A stretch of 64,000 bases of DNA, taken from contig RQOL01000531.1 of NCBI GenBank assembly GCA_013076295.1, forward strand, positions 2,480,001 through 2,544,000. The letters run 5' to 3'. Within the stretch, counting starts at the first letter, position 1. The number at the start of each line of letters is the position of its first letter. Position numbers and translations under genes: made by a program. This DNA comes from Sanderia malayensis (taxonomy: Eukaryota; Cnidaria; Scyphozoa; Semaeostomeae; Pelagiidae). This document shows, piece after piece, positions 12,218 through 25,400 of this stretch. The notes beneath the pieces were generated by a model. It made no database searches, had not been told where the DNA came from, and saw nothing but the letters and a program-made list of their open reading frames with translations.

Positions 12218-15200
12218 ACGGTGATTACGAGAGAACCGCGTTAAACGTCAATTTCCGTTGCTTTTCTTCTGAAACGATAGAATAGACGCTTTAACATTCA
12301 TTCAATTCTTTAACACAAGCGCAGGGTTTGATTAATCGAGATAAAGCGTATGATCAAGCACCACATCATTAACACGTATATACATGAATACTGTATATAC
12401 TGACTGGATACAACAAGGCTTCTCGTGCAATTGCACGCAGCGATGTGCGAACCCTTTAGAACATTAAGGTTCTAAACATGTGTTTTGACGATGTATTGTG
12501 CTCGTCGTGCTGGTTAACACACAAACTTCACGTACAATATATATCCACCGAATTCAATGGAATTGGATGATAAAACAACAAACGAACGAAACAAGGGCTG
12601 GCTTTTGCAGCATAGCCCGGCCCATTCGATGGCAGATACGATCTAAAGCCTTCCTTCGCCTACAAAAACGTAAACAATGCAAATCAATCCGAGAGGGAAT
12701 GTGGCGTAATATTTAATTTCCTTATCGTAAAACGTGGTTTCAAACCTGCTGTTTTCGCCAACCTCAAATCCAAAGCCTACTCACAACGAATGAAAGACAA
12801 CTTTTCACTGTATGATGCACTCTGACTCTACACAACTCACAACTCACAATGAAATGATCAAATCAAGTGCAGAACGTGTGGTCGATTCAATTCAACCTCT
12901 CCTTCTGTTTGCTGTTATCTTCAATCCCTCCTTGAACAAGTCGAATTTCATCAATCGTGCTGCTGTATTTCCGTATTATCAAACACAGATACACACATCA
13001 CACTCCGTGTTTATGTACCACGCATACTTGTGCTTCACATTCAATGCGTGCTACAAATGAGCTAGTCAGCTAAAGATAAGGCCGTGGTACATGGGCATTG
13101 TCCTATGGTAATTACACTATACACTCAAGTCAAACAATGTGGAGAACACGAACTTCCTAGATATTCCTTTCTCTGCACACTCCTCTCTCACTGGTACCGA
13201 CGCACCATTTTCCCGCAAGCTTTGAATAATATTTGCACAAGATAAACCGTCAAAGCTTCGGATAGGATTGTACCGATCCCATCCTTTATCTGCCTATTTA
13301 CACACGAATCACTTGTCTTTATCGAGGTATATTTACAATTATATTTTCAAGTTGTTTTAGGAAACGTTTCGTAAGTTGAACTCGTGGCTGAGACTAATGG
13401 TACCGCAGAGTGGAGACGAGTCGTTCTTCATTGGCGCTAAAACGTCGCAAATTGAACCTTCATTTATCACAAATGGGTTTGTAGTGAAGAAATTTTTTCG
13501 GATAACAATTTTTCTCCGTCCAAATATATAATCTCTTTTATCCAACCAATTTCTATTCGGCACCCAGCCCGGATATCAAAGGAGGATGTGACGAAACAGA
13601 TTTTGTAGCGACTTATCAAATGCAAAAAAGAAGAAAATAAAAACACACAACTTTTCAGCAAAACGTGTGTTTGATTCCCTAACGTAAAACGTGAAACGTG
13701 TTGCGAAAGGGAGATGTACACGTGTTTGTTTGACAACGTGCCAAAACAAAACAATTAACGCATTTGAAACGTGTCAAATACAAACAGACTGCAGTGCGGG
13801 AAAACAAATTTCACCACATATCACTGATGCTAAAGCCACGTAGCTTGCTAAAACAGTTGAATACACTCGTTGCACTGTTAGCCTCTCATTGAGCTGCTGA
13901 TTTGAGCAGCGAGTAAAAGAGAAACAAACAAAGCATCTTATGACTCATACCACGCAAACAAAAACAATAATAATAACAACAACCACAGAGACACTAACAC
14001 TAACATTCTTAAACCAATTACTAACTGAAAAAATGTGCAAAATATTCATATAATTAATTGAGATTCTCTTAAAACGTTGATATTTTGGGGGAATAGAAGT
14101 GGCCCCTTCTCTACAGCCCCAAAGAATAAATTCAAGTTCTGCAGGGGTGACATGACTGGTGCAAGAACAAACTACCCGTAAACTCGTTTATACTTGCGTC
14201 CAAACATGTTTGTTGTTATTGCTGGTATTTTTAATGTTATCGTTGTTTACAGTATTCGGTAGTGTGGGTGGCGACCAGCAGTGCGCAACGAGCAATTGGT
14301 CTGAGCAGGACCGAGTTAAATGTAACTCCATTCTACTTGCGTGCATTGTGTTGATCGGCATGGCAAATTAGAGGGTAGTAAACCAACAATGGAATTAGCA
14401 CTCAAACACAGTATTGATTAAAAATGAAAAACTCGATCCGTGAGCTATTTTTACAGCCGGGACACCTGCAGAATGAGGAACACGCTTAATCTTGAGCAAA
14501 TGCACACTACTCTTGCTGACGCCTCATTGTCCGCAAATATAGAATGCGACAAACATGCCCTAGTCAATAGTGCAAATAAAATCCATAGCACGATACCCAT
14601 AGCAAAACACCTTTCATATTTTAATGAAATAGAGTTTCTCTTTCCAAACCACATAAGCATTTTGTGGAATGGAACCCTACGAACATATACATAGTTATCT
14701 ACCTGACTGTCTCAGATCTTTGCTGTCGCAACAGCAACGATTTTAGGCTCAGAGTGCTCGATAATTTTCACAGGTTTTCAATAGGGAAAAGGACTCGCGC
14801 AACAAGTCTAACAGCCTCGTATCCAGACGTTACTTCGCTATGGCGGGATTTCTATAAAATTCAATTGCGCTATACATCCCCCCAAATTCAAAAGTCAATT
14901 CGAGATATATCAATTAACTGTACTATTAAATAAAATTGTTCCTTCGTCAAAAACTTCAGGCAAATGATATCGGTGGCAAGAAGGCGATAATCCAGATTGG
15001 GTGCGATTAATTGAAAAACATCTGAATAATATCTACTTGTGGATTTTTAGCGGATTGGTATAAAAAACTTCTTCAAGATGCAGGGATGAAAAACAAGAAT
15101 AAACTCGGTTATTATGCATATAAACACTTTTTCACATAAATACCTTAATTGTTAACCAGTCTCAATCCTTTCTATTGCTACATCTCTTAATTTTCAATTA

Positions 15201-18200
15201 ATTTCCGTTGTTTTTCACAATATCAAGTCTTAGTATTTTCTTGGAGACATTAATTGCATAAAACTCAAATTTTGCAACTCGGGATTCAGATGAACTTACG
15301 AATATCATTGAATAATCGAAACCGGCAAACAGAATGGTCTTTTTCGACAATTTGATCTGGATTCTAGAAACACCTAATGTCCGGCCAATCATCGAATTGT
15401 CCGAGGAAATGTCATAAACGGATTTACAATGGGCCTTAACAAGATGGCAGAGAGCAAGGTCAGATGACCCCCTAACAAAAGCTCGCAAATCCTAATGGGA
15501 TAAGCCAAATGGTTCTTGCAATAGGATGAAAAAATAAGAATTCAGCTCAAATTCGATTAGAACTCGTCGGATTAGAGTCCAGCAGGGGAAGGACTAAGCC
15601 ATTGTTTAAGCACTGAAAGAAGAGTGCTTCCATCTTAAATTCTCATCAGCCCAGCCTCCATGCACCTCAAAATACTATACCATATTCCCAGTTTCAAATA
15701 TATATCTCCATTTTAATCGCATTAAGTGAAAATTAACAGACAATAATAAAAAATATGTTTACAAAAACTTCTTTATGACGGGTCGATTTATATCTTTAGA
15801 ATTTATTATATGCGTTGTTTTATCTATCCTATCTCACAAAACTTAAATTTATCCATATCAACTTATGTATAAAATATTAGTGACCTTGACCACTATAAGA
15901 TCTCTCGTGATTATATATCCCTGTTATATTAAACAATATTATATTATCTATTGGACTTCATAGGTTAATATTTCATACCATGGATAATAATTGTGCTGGA
16001 CATACCCAACACAGATATATATTTATTTGAAAAGTGAGAAATCATTGCAGATGAAATTTTCCACTTAATTTTTTACATTTTTCTATGTATTTTATATGAT
16101 GATGCTCAATGACCATGTCCTGCATAATACAATGAGGTTTCAACTATGTTTAAATTTGCCATGACCTGTTTATTCAAGTTATTGCTTATTCTATATATCT
16201 TAATAAGATTCAGTGGTTTTTATCCTGATTATCTAAATTTAAAGAGTGCATGACATTTAATTGTGAGCAATAAAAATCAACAAGGCTTACACCCCCATCT
16301 GTACTTTATTGAAAGGTTATTCCTCATGTTACTCAAATGAGTGAGTTTACTTATTTCCCATAATCTTAACAATTTCTTGCTTAAAAATTCCGCTATAACA
16401 CATTCATAATAAACCTTAAGCTATTTGTTCCCTGATCGTTTTAGATTATGCGAAAACCTCAAAAAAATTAAACGGTAGGATATTTCCAAGAAAAGTGTCA
16501 GACTAATCTACGGACGAAACCACTTGAATATTTTCACAAGTTTTAAGTCAATAAATGTCATCCCATAATTCAATGTTCGAGTACTATACTAATGACATTA
16601 ATACGAAATTTTGCTGTGAATAAACCGAACAACTTTCCACATTTAAATGAATCAAATTTTCAATTTATCTGAATTTGTTCTACCGAAAACCTTTCTCCTG
16701 TGTTTGTTTTTATCAAGGCATAGACATCGCACATCACGCGGCCAAATCAAATATAATTCACGAGGTTAGGTTCCCTTATTTCAAAAGGCCCAGGTAGACA
16801 GCACAGCGATTGTGCTTCCTTTAAAAGTAAAAACAATTTCATCTTACCATATTCAGACAAATAGCTGTCAAACCAGCAGGTTCAAAACCATGACAAATAT
16901 ACAAAAGGACCTTGAGTTATTCACATTAGGCTACTCACCACTCGACATTACGTGATGGCTAGGCCTAACAGAAGAGGTCTCCCTTTGTGTTATTATTCCC
17001 GTAGCTGTACATTTGTTATTTCAGTATATAAATCTTCAAATGTTCAAGATGGAATCAAATGACAGATTATTTCGGGAGATTGATCGATATTCAATTCTTT
17101 TCGAGTTCAAACCGCCGTTAACGAGGATTAACCATCGACTACAATCCCATGCCATTAAAATTTACAATTTTGAATGAAAATTAAGGGGAAATTTCTAGCA
17201 TTTATCATAAAAACCTTTTGTATTTATAAATTGAAAAATATGGACGAAAAATGACTGTTTCGCTTTTAAAACAACGTTTGTCTCTGAATTGGCAGTTTTT
17301 AAATGTAATTATAACAGGCAATGATTTATGGACTTGAAAAATGATACAAATTCACAGTTCGCACAGAATCAAATGTTTTTAAAGCGCGGCAGTGCGAGCT
17401 TAAAAACTTTCTGGTATTATCTCATTTTTAGTAGAATAAACTTTTATATAGGACATTCACAAACTCGACAAAGCAAAACACTTTAACAGCCACTCAATCT
17501 ATTAAGTACTTTATAAATAAATTAATAATTATAAGAAACAAAGTCTTCAAAAATTCTAAGATAAAATCGAAGAATTCTGACTTACCTCGCAGATTTCGCT
17601 TCAAAATTTTAATTCCCGAGTTTTGAGTATGGACAATATCACCAATGTCACGATCAATTTTGACAACAAAGGTTCTGCGTTGTATAAATTTATTAATACG
17701 TATATATACATTCAAATCTATGATGAACTTCAGCAGTCTTGAACAAACTCGAAATAATTTTCTTCAACACACAACAATCAAAACAATTACAAGTGTCACA
17801 GCCATCAAACATTTATCACCTGTCCTTTATCAACAACTGCTAGATTCGCGTTTGTGTAATATTTTACAACGCGCTGTTGTTTTACAAACTATTTTCCCCA
17901 CACTCCTCCAACCTGAAATCATCTGCACTGTTCAAATGTTTTTGAAAAGCAAGGATATTTCTTATTGATACCATTCACGGACAGCTGAACCTTACACACA
18001 AGGCGGTAAATATAAACTTGTAAAGGAAAATCTCATTACGATCAGAGATTCCTATTGCGAGGACGCAGTTGTTTGACATTTTGCGTAAAACCCCAACCCG
18101 CTGGCCGCCCTCAATCTCACCCTTTGGCCTTTGTGCGGCTGTGGTTAGCAAGCCAGCACGCACACTCGTAAGAGCTTTGAATGCCCTCCAAATACCACTT

Positions 18201-19514
18201 TAAACCTATATTTTAAATAAACGCTTAACCATAGTTCAGTGCCTTTTTCATCCCTTCACCGAGAAGTAAAAACAAAGCTTTTATAGAGCCATTTGGCCAC
18301 CTTTTTGGGGTTTTTCATGCCGTATACAACGGCTCCCATCTGAAATAGTGGCGCGTCCGATTCTTCGAGAGCCAGACTCCACCACACTGAGATATGTCAA
18401 GCAACGAGAAATCAAATTTGTTATTCTTTCGCTAATCAAGAGGGACATTAACTGAGAAAAATATTAGCATCACAACGGGGAAATTTTTCATTGAAATAAA
18501 TAACATCCATTGTTTAATATTTATTTTCTTTAGGCATGTTTCACTTCACACTGCACTGCTCTGCTCTGTGCTGCATTTTTATGTCCCTGCGAGAACTTTT
18601 TCAGGCACGTGAAAGCAGATCAGTAGCTATAATTTTTATTGTTATGGTTATTGGTTTTCAACTGAGTTTCAACGCTTGTAACAGTCACGCAGTGTTTTCA
18701 TTTTGTCTGCCATTTTGTGTTTCATGAAGGTAAAGGTTTTTCCCGAAAATGTCAAGGCATTCACACACAGCCCTGAAAACCCAATAATATGTAGGTATAG
18801 CACTGAGCTGTCTTTTTTTTTTTACTTTTAAGTACCATTAAAGGTTGCAAAACTTGGAAATGGGAAATATGAAATATCATCTTAACAAAACTGGAGCTGA
18901 ATTTTTTCTTTTCGCTTTTGAGATTACGTGACAACATAATGGCAAAATGCACCACATGGCATAAACAAAAGTGTTCCAGAGCAGACTTTTCTTTGATTGA
19001 TGCATTGCGGTCAGTATCAATGAAGAGGTAGGCGAAAACTTTTTGTTTACCGGTTGGCCCGTTGCCTTATTGACATTATATTCTCCATTCACATATGAAA
19101 GTAGAAAAGACCAACGAAATCCGGTAAATGGATTGGTTTAATTGACTTTTTTTCGTCACAAATAAAGACAAATGATGCGAGAAAAGCGTCAACGCAATTC
19201 GCCTCATTTCATTTAAACTCAGTCCTAAACAGGAAAAGTCAAATAATAAAGCTTTGAATGAGAAACTCACGAAATGTTTATCTTTGTGGAATTTCCCGAT
19301 TATTGAAAGATGGCGTTCATTTCCGGAACCGAACTTTTCTCTTTTCTTGCTGTGGTTGTGTATTTTGCCGCAAAACTCAGGCTCCTTTTGCCGTTACATC
19401 CTCCTCAAATTATTAGATAATTTCTCTCACCGCTCAACTTCTTTGGTAGCACACAGTCTCTCGTGAATTCTTATAAATTCCAGCGCGAGAATAACAATGA
19501 ACATGTTCAGCATT
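12218..19514. other. Intergenic AT-rich region without recognisable genes
   Basis: This should contain the promoter and 5' untranslated region of the FGFR-like gene. I found no conserved domain, tRNA or complete transposon in either strand. A minus-strand ORF at 17494-17715 is followed by a good donor (ctgcgag then gtaagtca near 17585), and another of 96 codons lies at 15198-15488. Neither resembles a known protein. Confidence 0.5.
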
Positions 19515-22270
19515 TTTCAAAATGTCATTTTCCGAATTTGAAGGTTCATGGACGATGCATAAAGTAATTGACTTGTTGCAGCCAGCCCTATGGACCAACT
19601 TTTGAACCAATTGTCCTAGAGAGCTGAAACTTGTCTTAAAATGATCAGAAGGTCCTAATTAGTAAGTTTAGACTATTTGCTGGTTAAATTTCGCTTTATT
19701 TCAAAATGTCATTTTCGGAATTTTAAGGTTGATGGAGGATGCATAAAGTAATTGACTTGTTGCAGCCAGCCCTGTGGACCACCTTTTGAACCAATTGTCC
19801 TAGAGAGCTGAAACTTGTCTTAAAATGATCAGAAGGTCCTAATTAGTAAGTTTCGACTATTTGCTGGCTAAATTTCGGTTTATTTCAAAATGTCATTTTC
19901 CGAATTTGAAGGTTCATGGAGGATGCACAAAGTAGCTAATTGACTTGTTGCAGCCAGCCCTGTGGACCAACTTTTGAACCAATTGTCCTAGAGAGCTGAA
20001 ACTTGTCTTAAAATGATCAGAAGGTCCTAATTAGTAAGTTTCGACTATTTGCTGGTTAAATTTCGGTTTATTTCAAAATGTCATTTTCGGAATTTTAAGG
20101 TTGATGGAGTATACATAAAGTAATTGACTTGTTGCAGCCAGCCCTGTGGACCAACTTTTGAATCAATTATCCTAGAGAGCTGGAACTTGTCTTAAAATGA
20201 TCAGAAGGTCCTAATTAGTAAGTTTCGACTATTTGCTGGTTAAATTTCGGTTTATTTCAAAATGTCATTTTCGGAATTTTAAGGTTGATGGAGTATACAT
20301 AAAGTAATTGACTTGTTGCAGCCAGCCCTGTGGACCAACTTTTGAATCAATTATCCTAGAGAGCTGGAACTTGTCTTAAAATGATCAGAAGGTCCTAATT
20401 AGTAAGTTTCGACTATTTGCTGGTTAAATTTCGGTTTATTTCAAAATGTCATTTTCGGAATTTTAAGGTTGATGGAGTATACATAAAGTAATTGACTTGT
20501 TGCAGCCAGCCCTGTGGACCAACTTTTGAATCAATTATCCTAGAGAGCTGGAACTTGTCTTAAAATGATCAGAAGGTCCTAATTAGTAAGTTTCGACTAT
20601 TTGCTGGTTAAATTTCGGTTTATTTCAAAATGTCATTTTCGGAATTTTAAGGTTGATGGAGGATGCATAAAGTAATTGACTTGTTGAAGCCAGCCCTCGG
20701 GACCAACTTTTGAACCAATTATCCTAGAGAGCTGGAACTTGTCTTAAAATGATCAGAAGGTCCTAATTAGTAAGTTTCGACTATTTGCTGGTTAAATTTC
20801 GGTTTATTTCAAAATGTCATTTTCGGAATTTTAAGGTTGATGGAGTATACATAAAGTAATTGACTTGTTGCAGCCAGCCCTGTGGACCAACTTTTGAATC
20901 AATTATCCTAGAGAGCTGGAACTTGTCTTAAAATGATCAGAAGGTCCTAATTAGTAAGTTTCGACTATTTGCTGGTTAAATTTCGGTTTATTTCAAAATG
21001 TCATTTTCGGAATTTTAAGGTTGATGGAGTATACATAAAGTAATTGACTTGTTGCAGCCAGCCCTGTGGACCAACTTTTGAATCAATTATCCTAGAGAGC
21101 TGGAACTTGTCTTAAAATGATCAGAAGGTCCTAATTAGTAAGTTTCGACTATTTGCTGGTTAAATTTCGGTTTATTTCAAAATGTCATTTTCGGAATTTT
21201 AAGGTTGATGGAGTATACATAAAGTAATTGACTTGTTGCAGCCAGCCCTGTGGACCAACTTTTGAATCAATTATCCTAGAGAGCTGGAACTTGTCTTAAA
21301 ATGATCAGAAGGTCCTAATTAGTAAGTTTCGACTATTTGCTGGTTAAATTTCGGTTTATTTCAAAATGTCATTTTCGGAATTTTAAGGTTGATGGAGGAT
21401 GCATAAAGTAATTGACTTGTTGAAGCCAGCCCTCGGGACCAACTTTTGAACCAATTATCCTAGAGAGCTGGAACTTGTCTTAAAATGATCAGAAGGTCCT
21501 AATTAGTAAGTTTCGACTATTTGCTGGTTAAATTTCGGTTTATTTCAAAATGTCATTTTCGGAATTTTAAGGTTGATGGAGTATACATAAAGTAATTGAC
21601 TTGTTGCAGCCAGCCCTGTGGACCAACTTTTGAATCAATTATCCTAGAGAGCTGGAACTTGTCTTAAAATGATCAGAAGGTCCTAATTAGTAAGTTTAGA
21701 CTATTTGCTGGTTAAATTTCGGTTTATTTCAAAATGTCATTTTCCGAATTTGAAGGTTCATGGAGGATGCACAAAGTAATTTACTTGTTGCAGCCAGCCC
21801 TGTGGACCAACTTTTGAACCAATTGTCCTAGAGAGCTGAAACTTGTCTTAAAATGATCAGAAGGTCCTAATTAGTAAGTTTCGACTATTTGCTGGTTAAA
21901 TTTCGGTTTATTTCAAAATGTCATTTTCGGAATTTTAAGGTTGATGGAGGATGCATAAAGTAATTAACTTGTTGAAGCCAGCCCTCGGGACCAACTTTTG
22001 AACCAATTGTCCTAGCTGAAACTTGTCTTAAAGTGATCAGAAGGTCCTAATTAGTAGGTTTCGACTATTTGCTGGCTATATTTCGTTTTATTTCAAAATG
22101 TCATTTTCCATATTTGAAGGTTCATGGAGGATGCATAAAGTAATTGACTTGTTGAAGGCAGCCCTCAGTACCAACTTTTGAACCAATTGTCCTAGAGAGC
22201 TGCAAATTGTTGCAACGTGATGAACATGATCGAAATAGTATGGTTCGACTATTTGCAAGTTAAATTTCAT
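19515..22270. repeat. 184-bp satellite array, 15 units, with four-unit higher-order repeat
   Basis: The anchor word tttcaaaatgtcatttt recurs at 19515, 19699, 19883, 20071, 20255, 20439, 20623, 20807, 20991, 21175, 21359, 21543, 21727, 21911 and 22091, a spacing of 184 with one 4-bp insertion. Two subtypes are visible. Type A has gtatacataaag and gctggaac. Type B has ggatgcataaag, gttgaagcc and ccctcggg. Units 4-7 and 8-11 repeat the order A-A-A-B, a 736-bp higher-order period. Units at both edges are more diverged. No unit contains a long open frame. Confidence 0.95.
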
Positions 22271-22463
22271 TGTCCCCAGCGTTCGGAAACAGTATTGGCT
22301 TCGCATTGTCTATTTTGTTACGTAACTTAACTGTTGCATTTTGTTATGCAATATTTCGTAAAACTTATGTTGCCTTCAGTTGAATACAGTTACAGTGGAC
22401 AGAAACAGTATAAGCCTGCAGCTTAATTTGAACTCTTTTGCCGTTTGGAAAGGTTCCTTCAAC

Positions 22464-25400
22464 ATGGATCAGCTTTTTAAAGATGGAGCCCAGTATCTTT
22501 TGGATCATTGGGTGTTGACAACTGTACTTGCTGTCGTTTCTTTCGTTTATTTGCACTACATTACGGCCTATGGCAAGTTGAGGAAACTCGGTTTTAAAGG
22601 ACCGACACCTTGGCCAGTTATTGGCACGTCGTTTGATTTAATTCGAGGCAAAGACATGCATTTGGTTCTTGATGAGAATGTTAAGAAATATGGCAAACTG
22701 TTTGGCATGTATTTCTTTCGAAGTCCCTCCGTTGTTGTTGCTGACATTGAGATGCTGAAAACTATCTTGGTGAAGGATTTTGAGAAGTTTCACGACAGAC
22801 CTGTAAGTTTGCATTGCATATTGAGGCGTGATTAATTTTGCCGTTTGATCACCATTCCTCCCTTTCCTTTCCTTCCCTTCCCCGTCCCCCTTTGCTGTTG
22901 GGGTAATAAATTATAGAGTTAAATACTGGACATAATGGTGAAGTGTCGTTTCGCATGGTGGCTCCGAGTATCGTATAATGGAATGTGTTATCGTATAATG
23001 GAAATACATTTCGTTGAATTGAATAAGGATGAGCGTGTGTCGTGTCGTATAGTGGCGACTCTGCTAATCGCGTGATCACTATACGACATACGTACAATAA
23101 TTTTGTCCAATGTTTAACGGTGCAGTTCACATCGTCGTGCAGCGTGTTTGATTGACAGCTATATTATTACATCCACCTCAATGTCAATCTTTTTGTGCAA
23201 GGTACGGAGGTTCTATTAAGAACTATTTTATTGTAAGAGTAACAAAAGCGAAACGCGGCTGTGGCAACTGATCGACCTCTAGTTTGAGACTAAATTGGAA
23301 ATATTTATGTCGGTATATTACACCCAAAAAATCTTTGATCAACGCAAATTGCCTACTTACAACCTCCAAATATGTGGAAAGAGAGCCTAGTTTTTGGAAT
23401 CTTGATCATATGTGTTTCTTGAAATGTCGGCTTCTTCGTGGTTATACCTGTACGTGAGTTCCAATCCAATCCATTGTGCTAAACTTTCAGACTTTTGCAG
23501 CCGTGTTTGGTTGGAACGATTAATGATACATATCAGCAAAAAAGTGTCAAAGCTGGGACAAGAAGAGATCGCGGGGAAACTGGCCTTGCATCTAAGCTTT
23601 CCAGCTGGAAAGCTTAGAAGCTACAGGTGGGTGACCGGTGGGTTTTGACCAACTGATGGTGAAGTGACCTTGATGGTGGGTTTTGACCAACATATGCCGA
23701 AAGGATTGACGTGGAATGAATTTTTAAGAAATCAAAGCAACAAGACAGAACTTATTAAATTAATTGCAGAATACGTGATCACAGAGGAGGCGAGATCGAA
23801 ACTGAGGCAACCATTCATCGCTACAAATGGCTGCAAAAGTCTTTCAAAGACACTGATGTTTGGGTTCTGCTTGTGTGGACTTACTCAATGTGCTCTCCAG
23901 GAAAGAAATGGCTTTTAAATACGACCAAGATAAATACGCAGACATAAGTGTTATTTGTGAATTCTTAGGGCCTGATACTTGTCAAGCGCTACCTGCAATG
24001 CACGCAATAACTGGATGCGATACCACATCTTACTTTTTCAAGGCTGGGAAGGTAAAAGTCTTTAAGAAACTTTTAAACGATCCAGCAAAGTGCAACCTTT
24101 TGCAATACTTGGGCCGAGATTCAAATCTAAAGTCAGATGACGCCGAGAACTGAACGGGCGATCAGGCGTGCCAACTATCAAATTCTCCATCACTGAATAA
24201 GGCAAAAAAACGCAAAAAGAAGACGGTAGAAGAGGAAGACGAGGATGGCGATATGGAGATGACTGACACTAACACAGTTATGCCTATGCCGAAATGAAAA
24301 TCAAAGTCCAAATTGCAAAATAAGAATCATTTCCTGACCCAGAGACCATTTACGATGGTGATACGGAAGTGAGCACGAAGAAAGCAATAGAGACTGCCGA
24401 TTTTTCAGATATTGGTACCAATAGTAAGTGGGAAATGTCCGATTTTTCTTCGAGCGAAGAATTGATGGATGAATGGCTGCCTTAATCTTGATAAAACCAT
24501 CGTGTTTATGGAGTTTTGATTATTTTTCCTGGTTACAGAGAACTTTAGTTATGTAATACTTTTGAGAAGACAACTGTAACATTTTTTCTGAAAACCAGTT
24601 TTAGCCCATTCGGCGATTTAAAATGGCTATAACTCCAAACAGGTAAGCCTGAGAGCTAACGTGATTCATAATTATTAACTCAGCTCTTCACGCTCTTTCG
24701 AATGATATATTAATGTTTTCAAAATAGAAGAAAAAATATTTTTATGACCGTGATGTGACCACGTGGTCAGTCACGTGACAACCATTGATTTTCAGAATGA
24801 GCCAAACGCTTAAAATGACCCTCAGACATCAAAGAGGTAGGAACCACTTCAAAAAATTCGGTTACCCAGTTTGCTAGATTGCTCAGAGAAATTCCTTGTC
24901 TAATTATTTGTCTATTTTTGCTGACTTCCAGATTTTTGCGGACTTTCCTCAGCCAATGGCCAGCATGCTTACATCCATCACAGGCCAAAAATGGAAGAAT
25001 GTGAGGAGCATTTTGACACCAACATTTACTTCTGGCAAGCTCAAACAAATGATGTTCATAATGCAAGAGGCATCTGACACCCTTGTTGAGAAGCTGGAAC
25101 AAGCAGCAATTAAGAGTGAAGCAGTTGATATCCATGGGTAAATATTCTTGTACTCTGCCTGAAGACTCTTCATCTGTTTGAGGGTACTTATAAATAATTT
25201 GAGTCATAGAGTAGAAGCATGAAAGTAGGCTTAGTTCTCTGTTACTCCGAGTTTCACGCTTGCGCATTCTTCAGACAGACTATATCTCTATATTGCTCTG
25301 AACTTCTGTACATCGAGCACTGTGATGTCAGTATAAATATTACGCATCTATAAGATATAATTTGAATCATATAGTTGCTTTAAGTTCAGGTGGGAATTGA

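Noticed and set aside
19515..22270. A CRISPR array, because of regular direct repeats.
   Set aside because: The whole 184-bp period is repeated with no unique spacers, and the DNA is eukaryotic.
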